Numbered from the stretch's first letter, positions 43,211 to 54,714 are shown. The stretch is 64,000 nt of DNA from Sepioteuthis lessoniana (GCA_963585895.1 OY757904.1:156721950-156785949); one strand, 5' to 3'. A program made the numbers and translations. The notes: a model not told the origin generated them from the letters alone.

Positions 43211-43331
43211 TTTGGTCTAATTTTAAATACATGCAGCCAATATGACGTTATTAAAAAATATCCTTTGGATAAATTCCATTTTATAGGGTAAGGAATGACA
43301 TGAAAATATATGGTATCGCCCATTAGTAAGT
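43211..43331. repeat. Right copy of the ~120 bp direct repeat
   Basis: Starts TTTGGTCTAATTTTAAATAC and ends near TTAGTAAGT. About 92% identical to 42099-42218. It begins exactly at the LINE 5' truncation point. Confidence 0.9.
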
Positions 43332-43389
43332 ACATCCCTCCAAATTTTAAGTATGGTGACATTTTCGGCATATATTCCGCTTTTAATAA

Positions 43390-43700
43390 CTATTTACTTC
43401 ACTTAAGTGCGTGTTTTCGTATCTTAATCTTCAATCATGTTTCAATTTATCGAGTAAAGTCAAAGATTTTTGGCTCCTCCCTTTATCAAGTTGGGCACAG
43501 AATGCAGCCGAGTTTGTTACAAATGCCTTGATCATAGATTGGTTTCTTGCAAGGAATTTAGCAATTTCTCATTGAACTTTATAATCATAAAGCATTTAAA
43601 TAATTTTCACTGTGCTATCTTGGCTCAAACATACTTTACAAGCCGAATTCCATGAAAACTGAAACGGTGCAACGAATCAATATTACCAAAATGACGAGAA
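43390..43700 (-). pseudogene. Second Tc1-like transposase fragment (N-terminal)
   Basis: Minus strand carries MLYDYKVQ, a stop, EIAKFLARNQSMIKAFVTNS, then KGRSQKSLTLLDKLK. It aligns with the N-terminal helix-turn-helix region at 41.75-42.04 kb, so a second Tc1-like copy, or a duplication of the first, lies upstream of the LINE insertion. No catalytic part remains. Confidence 0.5.
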
Positions 43701-43969
43701 TTTGTTTTCGGTTGCCTGGAACTCCATTTTATTGAATACAATTGAACATGTTATGGCTGCCAAACATTTTCTCAAACTAAGTTCCAATTTGTACAATCAG
43801 TAAAAAGATATAAAAAAAGATGTAACAAGAATAGAATTTTGAACGCCCAGAATATATCATATTATTATCAATTCAATTCAAATTTAACAATGACAAGGAT
43901 TAAGATTTGGACAATTATTTGGCATTATCTTAAACTGAGATTTGCTTGCAGAATTAATGTAAAAAAAGT

Positions 43970-44065
43970 AAAGTTGGCGACCATAGTCGAGGGCGACCAG
44001 AAGGCTCCCTTTTCGATTGCTACTACACCAAGGTATAGGGGAGGTCGCTACTCCTTTCAATGTAT
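43970..44065 (-). repeat. SINE-C fragment (3' part)
   Basis: AAGTTGGCGACCATAGTCGA to GGGGAGGTCGCTACTCC: inverse of the SINE-C 3' end. It faces another SINE-C at 44.19 kb. Confidence 0.75.
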
Positions 44066-44186
44066 TAAAAAGAAAAGTTGATGGCCGGTCACTTCGGAGC
44101 TTTATTCAAAAGACTTCTTCCCTCCCTCAAAACGCATAAACCAGTTTTTGACAAAATGTTCAAATATTTTTTTCCACTACATAGAG

Positions 44187-44400
44187 AGACCAGGGTTTAA
44201 TCCCAGGTCGAGTCATACCAAAGAATCAAAAAATGGTACTTGATGCCTCCTTGCTAAACACTCAGCATTCTAAGGTATGGATCAAGGGTGAAGTGGAGCA
44301 ACACAGGGAAAGATGTAGCGCCCTACACCTAGGTGTAAAATCTAATGAAAAGGATGCCTTTGGGTCAACCACGACTATGGTCGCCAACTTTTCTTTTATT
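44187..44400 (+). repeat. SINE-C copy, B box onward
   Basis: GACCAGGGTTTAATCCCAGG (B box) through ATGGTACTTGATGCCTCC to ACGACTATGGTCGCCAAC. Opposite in orientation to 43970-44065, giving inverted arms of about 95 bp separated by ~120 bp plus the SINE body. Confidence 0.75.
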
Positions 44401-44496
44401 TCTATTCAGGGCATAGCTTCATTGATAACTATTTTTAAACTCATGTTTTAGTTTAGAACTACGTTCTTAATGGAACAGAAATATAATCTATTTTAA

Positions 44497-44630
<134 letters not shown>

Positions 44631-44748
44631 ATTATTCGGTCCAGTTAAACCAGAGTTTGGAGTAATTCCTTCAGGACAAGAAAATCATTTAAGAGCCGAA
44701 CATTTAAATTTTCCTGGTGGAGTGCTCAATGTAATTTATTACAGAGCA

Positions 44749-45021
44749 ATATTTCTTTAAGAAAAAACCAAAGACCAGTTAATTTAGGATTATAAATTTA
44801 TTTCCATCCTGTTTTTCAGTTTCTGGTGTGAACCAAAAACATGAAGAAAAAAAAATTTATACAGGACTTCTTCAGTCTGTTTAATTAATTATCCATTGGA
44901 TCTGAAGAAGTCCTGTATAAATTTTTTTTTTCTTCGTGTTTTTGGTTCACACCAGAAACTGAAAAACAGGATGGAAATAAATTTATAATCCTAAATTAAC
45001 CGGTCTTTGATTTTTTCCTAA

Positions 45022-45028
<7 letters not shown>
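44749..45028. repeat. Near-perfect 280 bp hairpin (inverted repeat, ~127 bp arms)
   Basis: Arms 44749-44875 and 44902-45028 are reverse complements with five mismatches and one T-run indel by eye, around a 26 bp loop (44876-44901). The inner arm end is CTGAAGAAGTCCTGTATAAA and the outer parts include GGTTCACACCAGAAACTGAA. TA arrays flank both sides (44552-44630, 45026-45062). It has no similarity to the other families here and no coding capacity. A transcript would form a long double-stranded RNA. Confidence 0.9.
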
Positions 45029-45062
<34 letters not shown>

Positions 45063-45065
<3 letters not shown>

Positions 45066-46300
45066 TTGAAAAAACCTTTAGATTCACTTTAGGATGAGTT
45101 TTAACAAAAGCAAATCGTATGAAACATTTTCAATTATTTTACTTCATTTTCTTCCTATTATTTCAGAATGAATGGATCCGGACACCAAGCCTATACCTAA
45201 ACAAAGGTTGTTAGTTAAGATAATTAGATTTTTACTTAGTATTGTTTAATATTGATAACATCTGTGTATATAATATGTACAAACATTATAAATAGTGGAC
45301 GAAGTAGCGTAAAAACTTTATTATCTTCACTAAAACGCATTCGTTTAGGAATTTGCAGGGCTAACATTGTTTTGGGGTTTTTTATGGTATTGCATTGATT
45401 TTGATTGCATTACACTCATTTTGAAAGAATAAATAAACGTTTAAATTTTTCTTTTTATGTCATTTGATGTTGAATAAATATTACCGTAATAAAAAGTAGC
45501 GTTACAAAAGCTAGGGTCGTTCATTATACAAAATATATGATAAAAATAGGTTTTTCTAGCTAAAAATTAGGAACCGTTCATTGCACAAACTTTCATTACT
45601 CTGTAATAAAAAATGATGGGAAAAAGATGAAGAAAAAGACAAGAATGGTGTCAATGTCAGTGGTTGGTGATGATACTTCTGCTGGTAATAAAATAAACTG
45701 AATGGCTAAAAACCTGTCTTGTCTATCTGCGAGTCAGGAACGAGAAGTCGACTGTAGAAAATTTTTTTCTTTTCTCTCGGAAGACCGTTGAAAGGATTTG
45801 CTAAAACTTTTTTTTTCCCAAAAAAGAAGAGAAATCAAGAAACAGACTTGAAAAGTTAATTTGTTTTAAATTGTTGGTATGAGGGTATTTGATACGATGT
45901 AATTTAATATTTAAACGTACAAGGAGGTCATGATTGAATGGAACTGCGGTTGAGCGCGAGTAACTCGGCTACACCCATATGACGTAATTGTGCTCAAGTG
46001 AATAACACCACTGGGATTTTACGAGAGAGAAAAGATCTCATTCAGACGACATATGACAACGAGAAAATAGGAAAGAGAAAGGAAAAAAAACTCTTCTTAT
46101 AAAATTTGATTTGCCTCCAAGTTTCACGGGAGAAAGTAATCGGAATGCTATTAAGAGAGGGAAAAATGTTTGAAATGCAACGCACGTATGTCTACACATC
46201 CCTTAAGACGGACACTTAAACTTCGTTACAGCTTGATTACTTTATTGAGAGGAGAAATACAGAGAGATAGAGAGAGACAGAGAAGAATATACAGCGAGAA
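45063..46300. other. No gene recognised
   Basis: AT-rich unassigned DNA; a slightly GC-richer part at 45930-46010 contains ATGACGTAAT. No coding frame. Confidence 0.45.
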
Positions 46301-46305
46301 AAAAG

Positions 46306-46308
<3 letters not shown>

Positions 46309-46347
<39 letters not shown>
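46309..46347. repeat. (TA)n(TG)n microsatellite
   Basis: TA then TG array at the 5' edge of a SINE-E copy. Confidence 0.95.
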
Positions 46348-46510
46348 GCATAATGGTTATCGTCGTAAGGAACAATGAACTCAAAGTGCCAGGTTCAAAT
46401 CTTAGACGAGACTTCGTATTTCTCTTCGTGTTAAAAGCCTTGTTAAAGGCATTAATCCATCTCTTCTCCCAACAGCTAAATTTGTAGAGTCTTAATAGGG
46501 CTGCTGGCCT
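46346..46510 (+). repeat. SINE-E, tRNA-derived repeat
   Basis: GTGTGGCATAATGGTTATCG (A box), GTGCCAGGTTCAAATCTTAG (B box), a body with TTGTTAAAGGCATTAATCC / CTCTTCTCCCAACAGCTAAA (a diverged version of the central domain of SINE-A and -B) and AGGGCTGCTGGCCTAGGAGA. A relative lies at 61.3 kb. Confidence 0.65.
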
Positions 46511-46624
46511 AGGAGAAGGAAACACTCCGAATTAAAAAAAAACAAACTGTAGTTCAGGAGAGTCCGTAGTACATTTGTGCACCATTCTTCAGTTACCAGC
46601 TTATGCAAAAAGTATGGCTGTTAC

Positions 46625-46915
46625 CCATATTTACCAACCCCTCCGCTCAGGTTGGATATGACACAAGGTCAATTTTAAGCAGAGTTTAACGGGTTTGAAT
46701 TCAGAGTTTTCCTTCTCCTAGACTAGAAGCCTCACCAAGGCTGAAGAACTCAGTCTGTCCTACTATTTACCCATAGCTGGAGGGAGAATAATTGGATTCA
46801 TACCTTTCCCCAGGGTATTAATGCTATGTGAAATGCAATTAGCCTGGTCCAGGTTTTGACCTCGTGTCGCCGTGTCCATTTCCTACGACGATAACCATTA
46901 CACCACGGGCACCTT
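46625..46915 (-). repeat. SINE-A with a ~19 bp target-site duplication
   Basis: CAAAAAGTATGGCT(G/T)TTAC flanks the element at 46606-46624 and 46916-46934 with a single difference. 291 bp, complete: minus-strand head GGTGCCCGTGGTGTAATGGT and TTTGGGTAAATATGG-like end. Confidence 0.9.
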
Positions 46916-46986
46916 CAAAAAGTATGGCTTTTACGACTATAAATGAATTGCTTGTATAGTTATCATCTTTAACTGACGGAAGAGTC

Positions 46987-46991
<5 letters not shown>

Positions 46992-47026
<35 letters not shown>

Positions 47027-47385
47027 GGAAAATAACCAGTCTGGTGTAACAAGTAATTTATTTCAATTAAGAAAAAACTACATGATTTCACCTTCACAGT
47101 AATCCACATTGAGTCTATTGCACGTTCTCAACCACGTTTCTCCGGTGGAAGGATTCTTCTCGGACGGCCATTAGTTCTATCATTAAGGCCATCTCGCTGG
47201 CCTCCTCACCTTCAAAACGGCCCCGTTGATGATCACTTTAAGATTAGGGATATGATTAAATGATAATACAACCCGCTTATCCCTCTTTCACCCATAATTC
47301 ACACAGTACAACCAGACCGGTAATTTTTCAAGCAGTTCTTATATATATATATATATATATATACATTCTTTATTACTTTCTATCA
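46992..47385. other. (TA)n arrays, no gene
   Basis: TA arrays at 46992-47022 and 47340-47362 with unassigned DNA between them. Confidence 0.6.
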
Positions 47386-47670
47386 TCCATATTTACCAAC
47401 CCCTCCGCCCGGGCAGGATATGACACAAGGTCAATTTTTAAGTGGAGTTTAACAGGTTTGAATTCAGAGTTTTCCTTCTCCTAGACTAGTTGCCTTACCA
47501 AGGCTAAAGAACCCAGTCTGCCCTACTATTTACCCATAGCTGGAGGGAGAATAACTGGATTCATACCTTTCCCTAGCGTATTAGTGAACTGCAATCAGCC
47601 TCGTCCAGGGTTTGAACTCGTATCGCCGTGTCCATTTCCTACAACGATAACCATTACACCACGTGCACCT
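47386..47670 (-). repeat. SINE-A, full-length copy
   Basis: CATATTTACCAACCCCTCCG to ATAACCATTACACCACGTGC. Very similar to the 36.8 and 46.6 kb copies, so these three are the youngest SINE-A insertions here. Confidence 0.85.
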
Positions 47671-47802
47671 CACCTAGTTTCTATAATCAAATTGTTAGTT
47701 TTACTTCATTAACTTATTGATCATTATTCTAATTTCTTGGTCAATCCTCTCTTCATTATTTACAATGTCATTTTACGAGTGTTCGGCCATCATAAAGTAA
47801 AG

Positions 47803-48018
47803 TAAAATTGGCAACCGTAGTCGAGGGCAACTCGAACGTTCCCTTATCAATAGTTACTACACCGAGGTAGGGAACGGTGCTAGTCCTTTCCTTGGATTAC
47901 TCCACTTTATCCTTGATACGTACCTTATGATTCTGATTGTTATCCAAGGTGATATCAAGTACCATTTTTTGAGTCTTTGGTATGACTCGACCAGGGATTG
48001 AACGCCGGTCTCCCGGGA
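47803..48018 (-). repeat. SINE-C, minus arm of a palindromic pair
   Basis: AAATTGGCAACCGTAGTCGA to CAGGGATTGAACGCCGG. Truncated at the head side, directly fused to an oppositely oriented copy. Confidence 0.8.
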
Positions 48019-48216
48019 GACTGAAGTTCAATCCCAGGTCGAATCATACCAAAAACCAAAAAAATGGTACTTGATACCGCCTTGCTTAACACTCAGCATT
48101 ATAAGATAAGGATGAAGGGTGAAATGGTGCAATCCAGGGAATGGAGTAGCGCTCTCCCCTACACCTCGAAAAGGGAGACTTCGGGTCACCCTCGACAAAG
48201 GTCACCAACTTTACTT
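48019..48216 (+). repeat. SINE-C, plus arm of a palindromic pair
   Basis: TTCAATCCCAGGTCGAATCA to GTCACCAACTTTAC. With the preceding copy it makes a ~410 bp inverted structure centred on the perfect palindrome GTCTCCCGGGAGAC (48008-48021). Confidence 0.8.
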
Positions 48217-48714
48217 ACTTAGTTATATTGTTGTTGTTTCTAATGAAGACCTCGAATAAAGTGAGAAACATGGACGATTACATCGGCACAGTTACAATCG
48301 GATAAACAAAAGAAAGCAGACACGGAACATTAGACCTTACAGTAGTCAATCCAAAAGTCAGATCATTTGGTCTTACTTGCAAAATTATTTCTTTTAGACG
48401 ATAAAAGATGACATTATCCTAAAATTAACGATCTATTCCTGATCTGGTTTTTCAAATCCCAAAAACCAAAAAAAAAAATGACAATTCACAATTTAGAAAA
48501 TGTTTACTTTTTTCCCTCTTTATCAAGCGATATAGAGAGAGTTGGGAGCATTTGTGTTGTTGCATTGGTAAAAGGTGCTTTAAACAGGTTGTTGACATTC
48601 TGTCATCCTTCTGATTGCGATGATAAAGAATGAGTTACTATGTCCACAACATTTTCTTTGCGTATATTCAGTAGATAGAGAGATTGATAGATATCTTACA
48701 ACAATGAAAGTATA
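48217..48714. other. No gene recognised
   Basis: AT-rich DNA with an A-run at 48468-48479. Confidence 0.45.
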
Positions 48715-48970
48715 ATATTTGTCGCTGCCTCCTACCAGACGGGACTTGACACAAGGTCAAAAGCCCGAAGGCCGATTAAAGTAGGGATAAAGGGGAGGGG
48801 AAGGTCGGGAACGAGCCGAGACTCGAACCCTGCTGGTCATTTACCCACAAAGTGCAATGTGGGTCTAATGAGTCAAGCAGCTTCACGAACCCAAATCTGG
48901 ATCCGGCCACATATGCCGGGTTATGGCTTGAACTAGACAGCAAGGTCTAGTGCCATACATAGGGGACAAA
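48715..48970. repeat. SINE-D copy (GC-richer SINE-like repeat)
   Basis: TGTCGCTGCCTCCTACCAGA, GGTCAAAAGCCCGAAGGCCG, GAACGAGCCGAGACTCGAAC, CTTCACGAACCCAAATCTGG and GGTCTAGTGCCATACATAGG, shared in order with copies at 54.7 and 57.5 kb. Shortened at the right relative to the 399 bp copy. The opposite strand has a B-box-like GCAGGGTTCGAGTCT. Confidence 0.75.
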
Positions 48971-49485
48971 GATTGCAACTAACCCACCCAAAAATCCGGT
49001 TAATGCACATCAACGCAAAATTAACTCATATAACCCGCATGTTCAAGATACAGATAAACCAACTGGAAAAAAAGTTATTTAAATATGAATAGGCATTTCC
49101 AGTTAGTCATGACAGAAAATTTACATTAATCAGGAAAGTAGTTTCAACGCATCGTGAAAACATTTCTTTTTTTCGATACATTTTTTTTTTTTTTTTTTGA
49201 CAAAAACAACGAATAAAAGATACTTTCAACCGGACACCCATTGAACATGATTACAATAAGTAAAGTTCCTTTGATTATCCAATCAAATGACATTTCCTCT
49301 ATGGTTATAGAATATAGAAATTTTATGCGCATATTTATTTTTAACTTATTTTCAGTTCATGAAAATGATATTTTAAAAACTGCTCTACTAAATCGTTAAG
49401 ACCTTTCAGTTAAGTCAGTATAAAAGAGTGATACTTTTACAGAGCAACTGATTAAATATGCAAATTCATTTGTATATTTGAATAT
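48971..49485. other. No gene recognised; T-run
   Basis: T-rich run near 49168-49199 and unassigned AT-rich DNA. Confidence 0.45.
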
Positions 49486-49487
49486 GA

Positions 49488-49615
49488 TTGGTTGATTGCG
49501 GGATGGATTTTAACGTTACGTCAACCTGTCTAGGGTTATTTCATACCTAAAGGTTTTGGTATCGCTTACATTATATTTACATTTTTAAAATATCTTGAAA
49601 AATTCTTTCTTTCTT

Positions 49616-49659
<44 letters not shown>

Positions 49660-49760
49660 TTTTTTTTTTGGCACATGGTTATATGATATCAAATATTTCA
49701 ATCTAATTTGTACAGATTTGTACACAATTGTATGGTTTCAAATATTGGTTTGATAAGGTT
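49488..49760 (+). repeat. FB arm with (TC)n expansion
   Basis: TTGGTTGATTGCGGGATGGA, GTCAACCTGTCTAGGG and sub-repeats around an almost pure TC array (49608-49656). Confidence 0.6.
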
Positions 49761-49985
49761 TCTTTGATTAATGGCATATCAACCTTCTTGCGTTATATAT
49801 CGTTAAAGTCATTCTTTTAGAATAACAGCAGTGATAATATTTTACCCATAGCAAGGATAATCAGGGTTTTTATAGCTTTCTCATGGGTATTATTTCAAAA
49901 GTGAATATAATAGCACGACTGTAGTTCGAACTCACGACGATGTCACAGTGCAGCACTTTAGCGCCTGCGCCACGTGAGTCCCCTT
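49761..49985 (-). repeat. SINE-B, full-length diverged copy inside an FB arm
   Basis: Plus strand: TTGATTAATGGCATATCAAC, inverse central domain (TTTCTCATGGGTATTA), TGTAGTTCGAACTCACGACG (inverse B box) and GCGCCTGCGCCACGTGAG (inverse head). FB sub-repeats continue on both sides, so it inserted into the FB arm. Confidence 0.65.
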
Positions 49986-50350
49986 TCAAGTATTCTTGTT
50001 TAATAATAATAATTTATACACCATTATATTCTTTCAAGTAATTATTTCTATTTAATGATGATTATTTGTTTACACAAAATTTTATCACTTCTAGTAACCA
50101 ATAATAGTCTTTACTAAACAATTATACTCAAGTATTCCTATCAAATACTAATAATTTTCAAACAGGTTCTACCACTCCCGATCAGAATGGACCAGGGTAT
50201 AGTAGTAATATAGTGTTTCTTAACATTCACAAGATCATCAGAACTGTAGCTTCACCATCAGATTCAGATAAGTGTCATACTCAAGATACTTCTTTCAGAG
50301 GTTTATACCCCTCTACAGGGGATGCAGTCAGCTTATTTCAAAACCCGCCA
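49986..50350 (+). repeat. FB arm and core (continuation)
   Basis: TTTCAAGTATTCTTGTTTAA sub-repeats, then the core: CACTCCCGATCAGAATGGAC, CAAGATCATCAGAACTGTAG and CCCCTCTACAGGGGATGCAG. Confidence 0.6.
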
Positions 50351-50529
50351 AGAGGGCTGAGTTGAATATGAATGGATATAGGAATTTCCACATCTGAAGA
50401 TTGTACATCAAGAAATGCCGTATTTTACAAGAATATGTTGGTTGAAATAAAAATCATAAGATCACTTTGCTCTATGAAAAGGCTTTCCTATGAATAATAA
50501 AACACTCCAAATTTGTCTTATTAGATATA

Positions 50530-50935
50530 AATTCAGCTAAAACACTAATGCTAACTTTTAAGTAGCAAGCCTCTGAAATTACTTGACCAGTACATCTATT
50601 TCGGTAGAAATATTTAATCTACAGAAAATTATATCAATATTGGTAAAGCATAGACAGCTATTTTCAGGTTATCAACCATATGGAAATCTAATCTCTCCGA
50701 TGAAATGAAACAAGCTGTTTCCGTATCAGTACTACTGAACGGTTGTACCCCTTGAATCTTTAGAAAACGCTTAGAGAAAAAGCTAAATCAGAAGTACACA
50801 AGTATGCTGCATGCTGTCTTGAACAAATCCTGGAAGCAGCACCCTATAAACAGCAGTTGTACAGCCTCCTATCTCGTAAAACACCCAAGAAAGGCAAGCA
50901 ATACATTCTGGAAACTGCAGGTAAGTAAGGACAAA
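50530..50935 (+). pseudogene. LINE-RTE C-terminal fragment
   Basis: Plus strand: LDINSAKTLMLTFK, KPLKLLDQYIYFGRN, RLSTIWKSNLSDEMKQA, VSVLLNGCTPWI and KYTSMLHAVLNKSWKQHP, the region after the polymerase. Several stops. It is more diverged from the 42 and 59 kb copies than these are from each other. Confidence 0.65.
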
Positions 50936-51645
50936 GTCAAAAGCAACATTCTCCTGTCGAGCCAGTCTGTGCGGACACTGAATCCACTGTTTGATAGAGA
51001 CGGATTGCGAGATAGAAGCAAAGGAATCCATACTGTCGGCCTACCTTGAGGATGATCATGAAGTATTATCTGTTTTCATGTAAATCGGCTCCGTCGGAAA
51101 CATGTGAAAAAGTTCAAATATTGCGTCCGACGATTCTGATTGGAAAACTACAAATAGGAAAGCCGCCTACGTGTTGCATAAAGCCGTTTGTTATTAAATT
51201 TCAAAGACATCTAAGATGAAGACTCTTTTGAAAGCTTTGAATGACAAGCAGTCTTCTTGTAAAGGAAACCAGTGCAGCCATTTGTAATTCGCTCAAAGCG
51301 AATGATGCTTTGTTAGAACATCTATTTCACGAAAACATTAAACCCATTAGGCAGAAAGAACATAGCACATATTAATCTATGTATTTAAAAGCTGAGGATG
51401 TCGAAACATAATAAGGAGAAATATTATAAAATAAAATATATTCAAGAGGAAAGTATTGTTACTATATTTTTCTCAAATATAACAGTATCTGTTTATTTTA
51501 CGATCCATTTATTTGTAATATATTTTAATCTTTTAAAAGATGTAACAGTCTAAGAAAACGAACAAAAGAGACTTATCTTTATGTTTACTTGGCAAATAAA
51601 GTGCTGGTCTTCGATTTGCCAACAAGTCGGCTTAGGGAAAGGGTT
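50936..51645. other. No gene recognised
   Basis: Unassigned; may include a further decayed LINE continuation up to about 51050. Confidence 0.4.
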
Positions 51646-51649
51646 GTAA

Positions 51650-51930
51650 AATACACTGACTGCAAAGAGATAAGAACTCTCCCAACGCTTGTCTTATGAC
51701 ACTAGACTACATCTGATGGTGAGGATCCAATACTGAAACTTCGTGAAATGAACAGAAATCATTCATTTCCATTACTCCCAGTATGACTCTGACTGGGAGT
51801 GCAAGTACCTGTAAGGGTCTCATCTATTGATCAAACAGAACTGTGCAGTCTTTTACTATGGATTAATACTAAATAGAATTATTTGTGCTGAATTGCAATA
51901 TTTGAAACTAATTAACTGTTTTCAAACATT
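51650..51930 (-). repeat. FB core and arm fragment
   Basis: CATCTGATGGTGAGGATCC, CATTTCCATTACTCCCAG, TGACTGGGAGTGCAAGTACC and inverted sub-repeat GAATTGCAATATTTGAAAC. Confidence 0.6.
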
Positions 51931-51931
51931 A

Positions 51932-53010
51932 TCATCATCATCATGATGAAGTCTTGCTAACAGCACAGAGTTCTCTGATCCTCTCTCACCATCTGTCCCT
52001 ATCATCCATCCCTTCTGGCAGGTCATCGAGGCTGTATCTTGTGTCCGCACAGGGTGTATGTAAGTCTTTGTTGATCGGCCTTCACTAGAACGTTCATGTG
52101 CAGAAGTCCATTATAGAACGTCGCTAATGAGTTCGTCCGTATTTCTCCAGCAATGCCCCGCATGATTTGTTCGTCTTACTGGAATTGCTTGTGGGATGGG
52201 AAGCAAGTGTTCGGACAGTTTCTCTTTTGTTCAAACAGCACGCAGTATTCTTGTATAGTTTCTAACTTTTTCTTTATACGTTTTGTTAGGGTCTATGTGG
52301 TGCCTACAGCCTGGAAGAAATCCTGTTTTATTTTATAAGATAGATCATACTTCTATATGATCGATAATCTGTCCATAGTATTCCATATGTTCTCTAGACG
52401 TATGTTGATGTAACTTTCAGTAGATGAGATTTTTCTGCCCAGGTATGTGAATGGTTTTCTAATTTTAGTGGTTCGTCACTTAATGTAGAGATGGCTCCTT
52501 TTTGTTTAAAACACATTTACTATATTTTATTTGCATTCACGAAGTAACCGATGCCTCTTGCTGCTTGCTCAAGAGTATACAGTAGGTATTTTGCGAGGGC
52601 TGGTGCCACGTCGTCTGCCTATTCTGTATCTGTCAGATTTTCTCTGCTGCTTGATTTTTTTGAAGTGAAATAACTTTATTAGATCTATTGACGATCGAGG
52701 TATGTATTCTAAGCAGAGTATAAACAAATGTGCCATTTAAATCTTTGCAAGACTCCAGTGACTTTGTCGAAGAAGTCGGTGTCTCCATCAGGAGAGTGAA
52801 CCATTGCTTTCCTGTTTTAGTGGTAACGGTTTCTATGGGAAGACCATATGCTAGAAGTATTTGCCCCATCTTTCCTCTGTCTATGGAATGTAATGCCTTG
52901 GAGAAGTCTCCAAACAGTAGTGTGGTCTCAGAATTCTTTACCAATTCTCTTTCGATCATTCCACGGATTGTCAGAATCGGAAAAGTTTTAGAGCAATTTC
53001 TTCAATAGGA
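51932..53010 (-). pseudogene. LINE-RTE reverse transcriptase remnant, motif A to 3' end
   Basis: Minus strand from about 52960: MIERELVKNSETTLLFGDFS and KALHSIDRGKMGQILLAYGL (motif A with the first catalytic Asp), a frameshifted stretch, SLESCKDLNGTFVYTLLRI (a relic of motif B), a degraded YADD region near 52605-52625, and the C-terminal region with NKSW and WRNK relics. The 3' end carries the (ATG)n-type tail (CATCATCATGATGAAG, 51938-51953). Roughly 1.05 kb remains, with many frameshifts. Confidence 0.75.
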
Positions 53011-53940
53011 ATTCTGATTTTCTCTAAGAATCTTTTAAATTTCGAGTTGGACACGATTAAAAAGCAGAGCCAAATAAATCTTAGCAGTTATAGCAGATAT
53101 AGAAGTAAACTTTTTCCTTTATTCTGCTAACCCGAGTATTCGTAGAGATTAGAAGCTGGTGGCACCCTCAGCAAGCGTGATTCACACTCAATCGCTGCAC
53201 TCCTGATCACATCTCTATTATTGGCCTGATCATCGAGATGATGTAAGAATTCAGATTAAAAAGTCACCACTTCATTGCATTCATCGATCTCAAAGATACC
53301 TTTGATACTGTTGAATTATTCTTGGTGTATACCATGAAAAATTTCCGGTCGGAAATATTTAGTAACTTGATATTACATTCTGGGAAAAATACGTCCTCAA
53401 ATTACTATAAAATGAAAATGTTTGGCAGCCATTTTGATTCCAAAGCAGCTCGCGGAAAAGGCTCATCTTAAGGTTTGTCTATTAATTCTGAACAATGAAC
53501 ATTGGATATTGACGAACCATTTGTGAGTCCTACAAGTTTATTGTCTATATTGATGTTTTTAAATGACAAACTTATAAATAGATACGGATAGATTATGCTA
53601 CAGTCTGAAGTATTCTCATAATTAGGCAGGACAAAGGAACAAAAGCCCCAAAAGAAAGCTTAGATAATAGAACAATAAAAAAACCAAATATAGAAATTAT
53701 AACAAAGAATAATGTTATTTATATTAACATTAGATAATTTTAATTTTAAATCTAATTTTAATGGAAAATATTAAATGTAAACGTCGCTTTACCGGGTCAC
53801 AATGAAAGTTGCTGGAAACAAAGACGAGATGACAACGAATGCATAAAAAAGGAAAACAGTCAGGCATGGGTGAGCAGAAAAAATACTATTCATTTTATCA
53901 GTGTATTTTAAGCCTTAACTTTGGAGATAACAGGGATCAA
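53011..53940. other. No gene recognised; possible further LINE decay
   Basis: Some segments (e.g. 53255-53330, TTCATCGATCTCAAAGATAC) hint at a reverse transcriptase motif A region on the plus strand (FIDLKDTFDTVE-like), too decayed to assign. The rest is AT-rich. Confidence 0.35.
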
Positions 53941-53944
53941 TATC

Positions 53945-54540
53945 TTTCATTTGGTTTGGTTTGGTTTTATTATTGTCAACCATTGTTGGTTATTTAATGC
54001 AAAATCCAGTTTTATACATATAAACATTTCTATTTCAAACAACTTTGTTTAGCATAAGTACACAGTTTAGTTCTATTCGACCCATAGATAAGAGATTATC
54101 AGGTGCCACAATTCCGGGCCAAAAGCTCTAACATTACTGAAGCCTGTTTAATGTCATATCCAGGACACACGTGCGAGGGGGGGGTTAAACCTCTGTAGAT
54201 ATGCGGTCGGTGTATTCTACAGCCCCAGCAAATTGGGCCATCTGTCATTTTTTAATTCAAAAACAGTTCTATTCAAACAATTCAGTTTAGCATAAGTGCA
54301 CAGTTTAGTTCTATTTGAATCATAGCTAGGACCCTATCAGGTGCTACAACTTCGGACCAGGGAGCGATGGCAATGAAGGGGCACCCTACATTCCCCAAAG
54401 CTCCAGCATTACTGAAGCCTCACCATCAGGTTATTTAGTGTGATATCCAGGGTACTCGTTGGGTGGGGAGTCTTACTCCTCTGCAGAGATGCAGCCGGTG
54501 TATTCTACAGCCACAGCCGTCTAGGGCTACTTCCATTGAG
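53945..54540 (+). repeat. Two FB arm/core units in tandem
   Basis: TTTGGTTTGGTTTTATTATT outer end, then a core (about 54060-54240) and a second arm-plus-core (54250-54540) with TATCAGGTGCTACAACTTCG, GCAATGAAGGGGCACCCTAC and TATTCTACAGCCACAGCCG. Confidence 0.65.
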
Positions 54541-54714
54541 TATTAAAATGAACTTTTGATCAAGAATCTTTACGAGTCCTTACTATTGAAACAAACACAA
54601 CTGTCAGTGTGGGAGTACAGCTGCTAAAACAAGATGGAGACTTTAAAAGGAATATATCTCCAAAATCTTTTAGTCTTACGATATGCAAGCATGGTAAGAT
54701 CTAGAAACATATCA
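54541..54714. other. Unassigned; ends in SINE-D target duplication
   Basis: Includes the left duplication AGATCTAGAAACATATCA at 54697-54714. Confidence 0.6.
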
